This document shows positions 42,901-53,985 of a stretch of DNA of 64,000 bases, piece by piece. The notes below the pieces were generated by a model. The model had not been told where the DNA came from. It did not search any database and saw nothing but the letters and a program-made list of their open reading frames with translations. The first letter of the stretch is position 1, and each line of letters starts with the position of its first letter. Source of the DNA: Symbiodinium natans (taxonomy: Eukaryota; Sar; Dinophyceae; Suessiales; Symbiodiniaceae); the NCBI GenBank assembly GCA_905221605.1, contig CAJNDS010002671.1, forward strand, positions 150,001 to 214,000, read 5' to 3'. The position numbers were made by a program, and so were the translations under genes.

Positions 42901-45900
42901 AGGCCGTGGCAGCTGTTGGAAAGGGTAACCCACTGGAGTATGCAGCATGAACCCTTAACAATGACCCCCCCCAACATCTCATATCAGCGTTGGCAGGTGG
43001 AACGTGGTCGTGAGACGAAGCATTTGCAATGCAAGGCCAGAGTTGGTGAATTCAGTCAGCGTTGCAGAGGCAGTTGCCACTCCTGGGTGCGTCAGTTGCG
43101 CACTGCGTAGACAACAGCACTAAACTTGACAGACTAGGAAGGTGGAATTCCGTGAACTTGCTGTGTCGTAAGCTTGCACAAGCAGCACAGGTCCTATGCA
43201 AGTAGACATTTCTGTTGTGGCATCCAGGACTGTGAATGGATGGAGGAGGTGTGCCGGGCGCAGGTCTCTGCAGCTGGTGCCAGGCACCGCGACACCGAGG
43301 CGCCGCTAGATGCAAGAAGGCATAAGCTAGGCAAGTGATGCATCATGAACTGGAGGCTGCGCTGCAGAAATCCCTGGACAAACAGGAGGCTTGGTTTCTG
43401 GTTCATGGCCCAGCTTTGCTTGAGAGCCTCTTGCCGCAGGAGTTGAGGTGGCAACTGCTAGACGAGAGGAACCGGCGCCCAGACTCACCAGCAACACGCA
43501 GTCGGTAGAAACTAGTTATGGCGAGGGCATTATAGGCGTTGTGAGCGCGAAAGTGCCCTACAGGAATGTGCATGTTGGGAATGCTGTAGCTTTGGGACCT
43601 TAGTGCATTCAGAGGAATAAAGTACAGGCGAGTGCCAGTGAGCACAGAGCATTGAAGGCTGCACCCCCACTCCTTTGTTTTGCCACATCCTAGGCATGAA
43701 GAGCTCAAGGAGGAGCACAGCATGCGATTGGCGCAGGCAGCGTTGGCGGTGTTGTGGAATGTTGCGCGGGCTCCTGCTTGATCACTGCCACTGGCCACCC
43801 ACCCGAACCACTCTAACACACACACACAGATCTATTGTTACATTATTGTTGTATCTGCTCTTCATTCATGTGTTTATTGCTTTGTTTGTTTACTGTATCT
43901 ATTTGATTTTATTTCGTCATGTTCCATAATCATGTGTAGAGTACTTCTACGTGGGTATATCTCTTGTGTATCTGTACAGTATATATTATTAATATATGTA
44001 TATATGTACACCTGTTTTTATGTACCTATGTATAGATGTATAAATGTATGCAATCGAGTGAGTATCAGCATCCTGGATGACAAGCAGGATACTGCAGGTC
44101 AGAAACGCAGTGTGTCGCCGCACACATGATGTGTACCAGGCTACAAGAGAGGTCTGCGTGGCAAACATCTTGCCAACCTTGTCCAGCTGCCCAAAAGGTT
44201 GCTAAATGTATCGGCCTCACCTACATTGCGTGAAACCAGGCGGCTCAAGAAGTGGCCTTGCTGCGTCACAAGGTGGAGCGACAAAAGCAGGCGAGCTCGT
44301 TTAGTAAGTGTTACAGTGACTAGCGGCGACTAGCGCATGTCATCCTGCCATGGGCAGGACACGAGATGGCGGCATCCTGGCAAGCGTGAGGGCACGCTCG
44401 AGTCGCTTGGCTTGCTGCTAGCTACTGTTGGATGCTATCGGCTTCCTTTCGGAATGCTTCGTGAGTTGCAATGGGGTCTTGTGCCTGATCGGTTTCAGGG
44501 CTCCTCAGCAGCTCGACACGCCGCGTCGGCACAAAGAGATGCTCTTCCGTTTGGAGGAACGGGCTCAGAAGATGACCCCTGGTAGGAACTGCCTGAGCGG
44601 AAAGGAAAGTGTTCGGGAGTTGCGGAACACCTCATCTCCATGCCCCGACACTGCAGGAGCTCCTCCCGGGCGTCAGGCAGCCCAAGTCTCGCACAGACCA
44701 TTTGTACCCAAAGTTGGCCGCTTGCTCATTTATTGAATTCTTGAATGGTGAGAGGAAGGACGTGGGAGGTCAAACTAAAGAAACGGTGAGTTCCCAGTGT
44801 ATTGGCATGCTGATTAAGGTGCCGCAGTGTCCGTCCAAGACTTCAAAGTGAGACGCCTTTGCTGCAAAAGAGCAGATCCGCAACCCTCAGCCAGGTAAAT
44901 CGTGTGATCTTAATTGTTGCAAGACACTCCATCCTGAGCCCTTTTAACCGCGCATTGTGTACGTGTTTAGACAACTCCAAGACACAATGCACTTGTGTGC
45001 ATTCCACAGCCACCTGCCCCAAAGGGGTTCAGTTTGCCTTGTCGTGGCGAAGCCACCTCAAGGAGCAGCCACCCCGTGTGGAGAAAAACCGAAAGTCAAA
45101 AAAAGATCTCAGAAGCTGCCAAAAAAGCTCAAAAGCCGGTCAACTTGGCTCTCGAAGCCTCGATTTCTGAGATTGAGAAACCCTCGCTGCATACCACGAC
45201 ATTATGTTCTTCATGCGGGGCACTGCGTTGAAGTGGGCATGCGAACCTAAGATGAAATTGGATGGCATTGCCCGATCGAGTTGCAAAGGTTCGTGCGAAA
45301 AGCATCGCAGCAAGAGGTGGTAATGCTCGTTCCAGCAATATCTTAGGTAGCTCAGGTTACGGTTGCTCGTGTTTCATCCGTTCAAGGGCCTAGTGTGGCC
45401 GGCACCCTGCATTCCCACACAGTGCAAGCTGGACTAATGACTTTGTTTTGGGGCCACTTCCTGGTTTCTTCGCTGGCCTTCAGGGATTTGCACTTTGTTG
45501 ATCTTGCTTTTACTAGCGAGGCCTTAGACCAGTGGCCAAGCGCCAAGCTCTGACACCATGTTACATCTGGACGCAGGAAGTGGAGGGCAGATCATTTGTG
45601 CAGGAGTTCGTCGCCAAGTCAGACAGGCTAGACGCTGGGCATCGCTTAGGAACACTCTGAGAATTCAATCGGTTCTGTGTTTCTGTCACAGACGTGCCTC
45701 AGAACCTCCAGTCCAAGTATTCTGTCAGCGAGTCAGAGATATCAACCGCCAGGCAGAGGATGCAAGATATCGTGGACGCAGCTCTCCAGGGACAAGAGAA
45801 AGAGCACTTCGCACGAGCCCCAACAAGAGTTTCTGCTGAAGTTCGTCTCATTTCGTCTCTAGCCTCAAGAAGCGCCCATTGCCTTCGAGCGTGGTGGGAC

Positions 45901-47339
45901 GAGCATACCCACGGCCTTGTCAGGAGATCGTGCTCTGCTCCAAAGACAGCTCGGAGCTGGCTCACTCAGCTTTGTGCTTTTTCCCTGTCCCCCGCTCTCT
46001 GTGTGATCAGTCTGAGACACAGCCGGCAATGGCACACTCGATCTAGAGATCAGCGAGGCACGAGATCTTGCTCAATGCGACGCCCCGACGCGGCAGGCCT
46101 GATCATGCCAGAGAATGCTTGAGGATGGTTTCGGAACCTGCTTGCGTGTGCAGGATTTGTTCTTTGCCTGAGCTGCAACTAGCCATCCTGATCATTCGCC
46201 TTGACGAACTGCTTCCCCCACAGTGTTTTGCCGACTTCTGGTCATGCTGGTCCTATCCATCGATGGTTGTTGAGAAGCTGAGACGTGCATGTTTTGGCTG
46301 CAGGACAATGTAGACTGTACCACGCACATTGCGCACCACCACCACCACAGTCAAGACTATGTGTCCAAGAGTTACTTGACATGTCACGAACTGGCCTCTT
46401 TGAGAACATGAAAGGCATGAAAGGCTTACAGCGCTTAGCCACAGCAGTCGTTGGGACCAAGGGTGCAGGCTGGCAAAAGTTTGCCTTCAGGGTCAGGCGA
46501 ATGGACGCTGCAAATGCTCGGGCGAAAGCGCGAGGCTGGTCCTGCAAATGTCGTCATTCAATTCCCACGTAGCGGCTGTGTCTATGCAAGAAAGAGTAGT
46601 GGTGTCAACCTCATCATGACGCCGAAGCTGTAGTGACTCGTAGCATTGAGTGGCTGCTCCAGCTGCGCAGCATCTTGCCTGTAGCGCTGCGAAGTTGCAA
46701 CTTGGATCAGTAGTAGAAGCATCCAAAACTGGAAGGCTGCAAACACCAAGGCTAGCTCCAAGCGCAGGTGGGCCGTGACTCATAAGTACACAAGCACGGA
46801 GAGACACTGTATGCAATTGTAATTGAAGGAATGCATTGCGATGCTCGGTGCCAGTGTAGCATCGGCCTGTGCAGCAAACCTGCAAGTCTGTTGCAAGTCC
46901 AAGATGCACAGCATACGCTTTGAGACGTGGTTCTCGGGCGTCCAATTTGTGCGTGCGCACAATGAACTGCCAAATGTGTCTTGTGCTCCTCCTCCTCCTC
47001 CTCCTCCTCCTCCCGATCCTGGCCCTCCTCTCTGCGCAGTCCTGCCCCGACCAGATCGAAGATGGGTGTGCAATGCGAACGGTTTTGAGGGTGCCATGCG
47101 TTGGCCACTAGCCCTGAACCCGCTCCGACCCAAACAAAGATGAAGTTTCGGAAGCGGAGGTAGTTTCGTATCACGTCAGCAATTGTTTTGAGCAGCTGGG
47201 CATCCTAATATCGAACCAGAGACTGTGGCTTCGCAGTGCACACAGGTGGCAGCAAGAGATCGAGGGGAAAGAGGCTGACGATGAGGTTGTCACAGCCGAG
47301 GACCATGACCAGTTTCGTCTTTCGGTGGAGCTTGACTAA
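39935..47339 (+). CDS. Long coiled-coil protein in many mini-exons
   Basis: At least fifteen short exon-like frames with acceptor AG and strongly helical, charged sequence lie in order. Examples: 39935-39990 (DRIVDLERELEDKREELE), 40170-40235 (LRLRVERAELKAEGAAVKQK), 41721-41760 (MAKELAEANQDLE), 42180-42240 (WKRQHLRLEAQAKELKETRE), 42414-42480 (QAKLQFELRRALNEEEHL), 42680-42770 (SVEELHQTRHSLQQQGGELE), 42833-42925 (MQGALQQLRSMRQEVHQL), 43330-43470 (VMHHELEAALQKSLDKQEAW), 43693-43740 (RHEELKEEHSMRLAQA), 44255-44290 (EVALLRHKVERQKQ), 45693-45835 (SEISTARQRMQDIVDAAL). The last is 47215-47339 (RLWLRSAHRWQQEIEGKEAD) ending in TAA. The composition suggests a structural or cytoskeletal scaffold, but no family is recognised. 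Whether all exons belong to one gene, and the 5' end, are inference. (CTC)n at 46985-47013 lies in the last intron or exon. Confidence 0.5.
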
Positions 47340-47828
47340 GCGTCGTTAGCTCTCACTTAGAACTGGAGTTCTAAGGCTACTTGCAGATTGTGCCACAGCA
47401 TGCTCGAGTTCCCGTGATCCGTCCCGATCCCATTCCGAGGCCCAGAGAATAAGATCACATGCTTATTTTCATGTTCAACCTTGCATAATCATACTTGTGA
47501 TCATGTTTCAAAAGTCATCCGATCTTATACTCTCCATGTTCTGGCCCCAGCTGTGAACAATGACGCCCGCAATTGGTCTGAACCAACTCCTTCCATGATC
47601 CTGGGGTCGTAGGGACTTCCTATATGCAAAATTGTTCTGTCACGCTGCTGTGCTGGCTTCCTCGGCTGCAACCTGCCGTGCCAAGTTACACTGAGTAGAT
47701 CAAAGAAGATGACTTGGAACTCGGCTGGACTATTGCAAAAAAAACCCTGACCGCATCAGAACAGTGCCCGCAGCGCAACAAAAATGTACGAAGATTCTTG
47801 AGCAGTGGCCGTGAAGAGTTCCGGAGCC

Positions 47829-50178
47829 ATGGCAGAATGGGGTGACGAGGTATGGCAAGATGACGACGAGGTCCCGGCGCATGCACGTAGTCTCGGCAAC
47901 GGTCTTTGCAGAAGGTTCCCATAGGTTCCCTAAGAAAAGTGGGCGTCAGCGAGGGCATTCTCAGTTCCAGTGAACGATGTTTCTTCGAATTTCTTTGGTA
48001 AGATGCTGCTCTCAAGCCTGGGGCACTCCAAACTCAACAGCCCCACAAGCTCTACAAAAGCCCCACTCAACCTGTTTTCAGTTTTGGGGGAAGGTTCTTG
48101 CAAAACTTGTTGCAAGGTGCGTGTCCTGCACGGTGAGCTGCCGGAGACATGGAAGTCCTTCGATGAATGCACAGGCGCATGGAAGTTCCCACTTGGTCTC
48201 ATGTCGTGTCTTGGCGCAAGTTCACTTGGCTTTTGCTTGTATAGTTCTGATCGACGAGTGTGTTTCAGTTAAGTTGCCTAGTCGGACTTCAGTGCTGTTG
48301 AAGGTATCTGCAGCAGCAGGGTTTTCGCTGTCCAACTCCAATCCAAGCCTACGCCTGGCCAGTGCTGGCTGCGGGCACCGATTGAATCTAGGCTGGCAGT
48401 GGCTATGCAGGTTGCCGGCGGCACGGAGCATGAAGTTTGACTGTCTTAGAGTCTAAGTTGTTTCCAAAGCTTGACAAGGTATAGGCGTTGCGAAGACTGG
48501 CAGTGGCAAGACCTTGGGTTACCTCCTCCCTGGCTACATCAAGATCAAGAGACACGAGCTTACAGGAACGACATATGACCAAGGCCCGGGCATGCTTGTG
48601 CTGGCTCCGACCAGGGAGCTGTGTCAGCAGATCTATGAGGAGTCCGAGAAGTTCGGCAAACCCGCTGCCAGGTTGAATAGTGCGGTCGATAAGTTCTGAC
48701 CGGTGAGCGCACAGCTTAGGCAGAGGTCGCAACGGCGTGTCTGTATGGTGGAGCACCTCAGCAACCTCAAATGCACGCGCTACGTCGAGGGCTTACAAAT
48801 TGGGCCTTGCGGCATGTAAGAAGACCTGCAGGTGCAAAGAATCACAGTGGTACATGAGCCAAAGTAGGCCAGGCACGGGTATTTACGCAGGCAACCTGTA
48901 ATCAACGCGCAAATGAGAGTACCAAGGATGCAGGCCACAATGTGTGGCAGCAACACCTGGCCGGCTGAATGACTTTCTGAAGAGAGGCGCGCAGAAGGTT
49001 TGTCTTACACTTGCTGTGCATGCGCAGCACAAAAGCGAGCCCGTACAGCCACAAGTGCGCGCAACCAAGGCTTGTTGGACCTGCAGCAGTGTGACTACCT
49101 CGTCCTTGATGAAGCAGACAGAATGCTGGACATGGGCTTTGAGCCCCAGATCCAGGAGACAGCCCAGTGGCTCCCCTCTGAGCGGCAAACAGCACTGTTC
49201 ACAGCCACATGGCCAATGGAAGTCCGTGACCTGGCCCAATCGTTAACAAAAGATGCTGTGCACATCCAAGTGGGCACAAAAGATGCTCATACGGCAAACG
49301 CTGACATTCGTCAGCACATCGTGACAGTGAATTCAGATGCCGACAAAATCAAGTTCCTAGAAGACACGTTCTTCAAAAAGCTGCAAGAGACAGACGCATC
49401 CGGGCTCATATTCGTGAAAACCAAGAAGACAGCGGCTTGGCTCTTCCAGTCCTTGGGTGACAATGGTGCCCCTATCGTGTGCCTTCACGGAGACATGGAC
49501 CAGAATCAGCGTGACTGGTCTTTGAAAAACTTTAAAGAAGGCAAAGCGCGCGTTCTCGTGGCTACAGATGTAGCTCAGCGAGGCCTCGACATACGAAACG
49601 TGCAGATCGTGGTGAACTATGACCCTCCCGCCAACATCCAGGACTATGTTCACCGAATTGGACGCACAGGACGTGCCGGCGAGAAGGGTGATTCATACAC
49701 CTGTCTATCTGCATCGGATTGGAGCCTAGCTAGCCAGATTATCAAGCAATTGAAGAAGTCAGGCCAAGAAATCCCACAAGAGCTCAGCGACATTGCCGAA
49801 GGTAAGCTGGATGGATCGTGGGGTGGCAAATATTCGGATGCTGCGTGGGACAACAAATACGCGGAGTCGACGTCGTACGAAAGCTACGAATCTCCAGATC
49901 CACGGGACCGCGGAGGGCTGGAAGATGCACAGGAGAGTCAGGACACCTCCTGGAATGCTCAAGAGCCGACCGAGACGTCCTGGAATGCTCAAGACACTAC
50001 TGAGGCAACGTCCTGGAACGCTCAAGAGACGACTTCCTGGAATGATCAAGAGACGACTTCCTGGAACGCTCAAGAGACGACTGAGACGACGACCTGGAAC
50101 GCTCAAGACACAACTGACTGGAATGCTCAAGAGACGACTGAGGATACGTCCTGGAAGGACGATGACTGCCCTTGGTGA
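47829..50178 (+). CDS. DEAD-box RNA helicase, DDX5/DBP2-like
   Basis: ATP-dependent RNA helicase. ATG 47829 opens [15 protein letters not shown]. The Q-motif exon at about 48320-48383 reads [19 protein letters not shown]. Exon 48479-48671 has AKTGSGKT (motif I) and LVLAPTREL (Ia). About 48728-48790 has [17 protein letters not shown]. 48934 to about 48998 has [15 protein letters not shown] (Ib). The long exon from about 49070 has [17 protein letters not shown] (II), FTATWPMEV (III, with T for the usual first S), [15 protein letters not shown] (V) and [10 protein letters not shown] (VI), ending at TGA 50176-50178. SATWP-type motif III groups it with the DDX5/DBP2 clade. Residues after the helicase core form an acidic tail with eight TSWNAQ(E/D)T repeats (about 49940-50175) instead of the usual RGG region. 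Exons between 47875 and 48320 were not placed. The intron 48791-48933 is GC-AG. Confidence 0.94.
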
Positions 50179-53100
50179 GTCGAGAGAACTATTTGCGGGG
50201 CAGGGGAGGGGTTAGTGATCCCATTTATGAGGAAACGGATGAGGGCCACCCTGCAGAAAAGCAAGCGCCTGGTTCTTAACGTCTGCTGCAACGGCTTGAC
50301 GTTTTAACCTCCACCGAAATTTGCTTGCGGCATGATTGGGTCCTCCCTGCCCTTGGCGTTCCCAGTACGTACATCAAAGAGCACATGCACACATTGCACG
50401 TTTGTTGCCCAAATGTTGTAATTTTGTTGCATGAGTCTGCTTTTGGCTCTGCTATTGACATCTGCCGAGTTCTTCGTGTCGTCACAGCACCTTGCGCATC
50501 AGTCCCACGTCGCCTGCAGAGCTTTCTCCCCCCCAGGAGCTCGATGAGTGGCGCCAACGCGAGGAGTGGAACAAGCCACAGCTTGGCATGTTTGGTGGAA
50601 GGTTGCGTGCTGTCCAGATGTCCAGCTTGGCAGTTTCGTATTCGACTTGTGTTGTTCTAGGCTTGGCAGCTTGTGTCTTGAAGAGATGCTAATCCACTGT
50701 GCCTCCCTACCAGACGGGTCGTGTTTTGTGCATGCTTTCATACATATGCCTGCATTGCCTACAAGGGGGTTTTGCAATCGGGCAATTCCGATTCTGAATC
50801 TTGGATTGACAAACGAAGATGCCTTGACAAATTTCCCAGTCATCTTCTGTTTTAGGTTTGGTACTGCCTGCGGAACTCAAGCACATCATGCGCTCGACTG
50901 ACATGGACATGAGTAGTTCGCTCAGGTCATGCGCGACACTTCCTATGAAGCCCCCTTGCCAGTCCTACTATTGATAGCAACAGCTTCAAAATGAATTCTC
51001 CAACGTCTTGTCATGCTGGATAGTTTTTGCGGAGATGCCAGTTGCAACGGTCTATACAACAATGTTAGCATATCTATTTAGTGACTATACCTGTGTTAGC
51101 TGTCGAACATGTACGGACGTTTCAAGATATCCTTGCACAACGTTACCACCTGTAGCCTGATAAGGGCATTCCCCGGTACGTTAGCAGGATGTTGAAAGGT
51201 CTGCCTTGATTCTGGAAGGTAGCATATATGTATATGACTTTTTCGCTCTTGCATAAAGTTGAGGGATGATTGGTTTTGCTGTAAGACAGGCAAGAGGAAC
51301 AAAATGGGTAGGCATGGGATGGTGAGGGGTGCGAGGGTACCAAGAGCACCTACATCGATCTCGCTTCCTCCCTCCCCCCCCCCCCCCCCCCCCCCCTCCC
51401 ATCCCCTCTCCGCCTCTCCTTCTCTCCCAGACTGTCTCTCCACCTTTCATACTTGCCCCTTGCCATGGCTATCAGGAGCACTTGCGCTGGACACAACAGG
51501 TTGCGGTTTGCACATATATCTCATTTGGGCGTGGTGCGAATTAGGACAGCGGATCTCAAGGGTTTAGGACCCAGGAGGCGGGGTGTTGTCGAAAACGTAT
51601 GCGTTGTGCGAAAATCTCCGTCCGGAATTACGACGATTCTCGCCAGGCCACAGCAGCAGCACGAGATATTTCAAATTTACTTCCAAAAAAAACGCCTGCA
51701 CTTGTGCCCCCAACCGGCCCCCAACCGGCATGCAGAAGTTTATGCTCCAATCAGTCAGTGGCATCACCAGGACCGCGAGCAGCAGGAGGCCGGGTTCAGA
51801 GGGGGGGGGGGGGGCGAGAAAACATCATGTTCGTAAATGTATACCATGTATGGTGCGCACGTCTGCAGTTGAACGGTTTGTCAGCATCGTTCCTGCGATT
51901 AGGGAACCGTCATCGCTTGCCGCTTGCCCTCAGAAGCACGTAGACTACAACTTGCTGTATGAGGCCACTCACTAGTATCGATCCCGCAGAGGTTCGAAAC
52001 ATGCTGGGGAGCGACTTGCATCCATCGGTCTTATCCACGGGTAGTTGATATCCGCTGTACCGTATGCTGTGCTGATATGTGCATAATCAATGCATCTTTA
52101 TTGCGCAGGAGCATCGCAAAGCCCTCCAAGAAGCAAAACAGGCTGGGACTGGCACCGAATGCAGGTTTGCTTGTGGAAGAAGGCTCTAAGCATGATGGTG
52201 CGCCCTGAGCTTCAGGTGCTGAAGATGCAAGCGCTTGCTAGCATTGCTTTTCGTCCCATAAGCGCAATGATGGCAATCAAAGCGTCCGAAACAACAGCGT
52301 CCGGAAGTCGGCAGTTTGGCCAGTCGTGCAGGCGCAGCAAGCCGCTAAGCAGCGACGTGCCCAAGAGGAGCACGAGAAAGAGGATCCAGACACGCTTCTG
52401 CATGTTGTGCATCACATGAGCTAAGCCTGACAGGATGCAATTCCACTTGCGAACAGTGTGGACAGTGCCGTAATGCCACAGTGCAAAACCTTGTGGTTTG
52501 AAAGGAGAAAAGAAGCCGCAGCCGCTCTCGTTCGCCGTCACTTTCGGACCTGGTGCTGCAACCGCAAGATGCAGGCCGGGCACTGCAAAGAATCTGTCCC
52601 GGCTCGAGGAAGCGGCCCTTGAGACCACTGAGCCACCGACTCTACGGTCCAACGACCAAGGCGGGAAACAGTCTTGAAACAGTCTTGTGCACGACTGCTT
52701 TCTTCATGCCATGTGGCCTCTCGGCAGGTGTCCACTCGACTGATGGAACGCATGCTACTGGCAACGTTGCCGGGCCGCAGCTCTGTGACTTACAATGTTG
52801 TGGGAACTGGTGTGCTTTCCGGTAGGGCGCGTGCAGAAGTTCCCAAGGTTCTGCTGAACATGCTGCCCCCTCCCCCGCTGTGACAGCCTTACAGCTATTA
52901 CAGCAGTAAGATGCTGTCAGGCTGTAGGGTCCATCCTTCATGGTCCACTAGACGTCGCCAGAGCGTGTCAGAGCCTTCGCCCAGGCCCCCGAACTGGCAG
53001 GTCATGGGTTCATCCCCGCCCGTAGAGGCTGCCATGGCTGCCTCTGCCAGGGGCCTGTGTCTCCATAGGAAGCAAGCAACAGCATGCGACAGCAGTCGTC

Positions 53101-53985
53101 GGATCTTCGCTCCTTCAAACCATTTCATGACATGTTGCTCCTGCCCGATCGACTGATTCTACCCACGCGAGAGTGATTGCTGTGCAATGCTGAGAGCTCA
53201 ATGCTGCACATGCGGCCCAAGGATGCCAGCGATTGCAGAGCTCATGCCACGCATGTATTCTGCAATTGCTGAAGAATTGAGCTCAGACAGTTTATACGGA
53301 GGGCTTACCATGGTTTACCATATGCAGACTGGGCCTGAAGCAGGGTTTCGTCGACGTGCTCCCCCCGCACTCTAGCAACTTTCGCTGGTTGGGTCCTGCC
53401 ATGTCGCTGGAGGCTGGTCTTACAAAGGCCAGTCCTGAGGGAGAGTCAGCCTGTCAGCAGCCAATGCCCACAGCTGCTCACACAGGACGACTCCACGGAA
53501 GAGTCTGAAGATGAGACCCTCGCAGATGTGCTAGACAATGAGCCATCGAGGCCGAACCCAGGGGTATGGAATTTCTCTGCCGCACATGCTGCTTCTTTAC
53601 CTGCCAAAATTACCGGAGCAGATGTTGGGTTCGGTGGATTTTTGACTGACATGGCGGTTCGGATTTTCGCCGCCACTGCTACACTTCCAAATGCAAACGT
53701 AGGGTGCGATGCAGTTAGCCTGCATCAAGCAGTGCTAGACGAACCAGCTGATAGACTCAGACTTGACTCTGACACGCGACAGCTGATGTGGAGCTGCAAG
53801 CCCCTTCATGCACCTGCAACCAGCCTCAGATCCTGGCTTGCAAGTTGCTCGGTGCACCATTGCGCGCTTTTCCATATGGAGGTCCATCTCAGCTTCACTT
53901 TTGCAGCGCAGCGCCTCTTGGTGTTGTCAGGAGTGGAATTTGGAGAACTCATTTTGCAGGAATGCCTACTGTAGTATGGACATTT
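50179..53985 (+). other. Unidentified gene region with RS-rich and acidic exon candidates
   Basis: Plausible + strand exons: about 50535-50600 after a CCCCAG acceptor (ELDEWRQREEWNKPQLGMFG), 52321-52400 (VVQAQQAAKQRRAQEEHEKE), 52511-52560 (RSRSRSRSPSLSDLV; another frame is also open), and 53450 onward (DDSTEESEDETLADVLDNEP, then RPNPGVWN). An RS tract plus acidic and helical segments suggests an RNA-processing protein, but this is only composition. Poly(C) at 51374-51396 and poly(G) at 51801-51814 interrupt the region. No family recognised. Confidence 0.3.
51374..51396. repeat. Poly(C) tract, about 22 bp
   Basis: Near-uninterrupted C run in a CT-rich flank (51360-51440). Confidence 0.9.
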
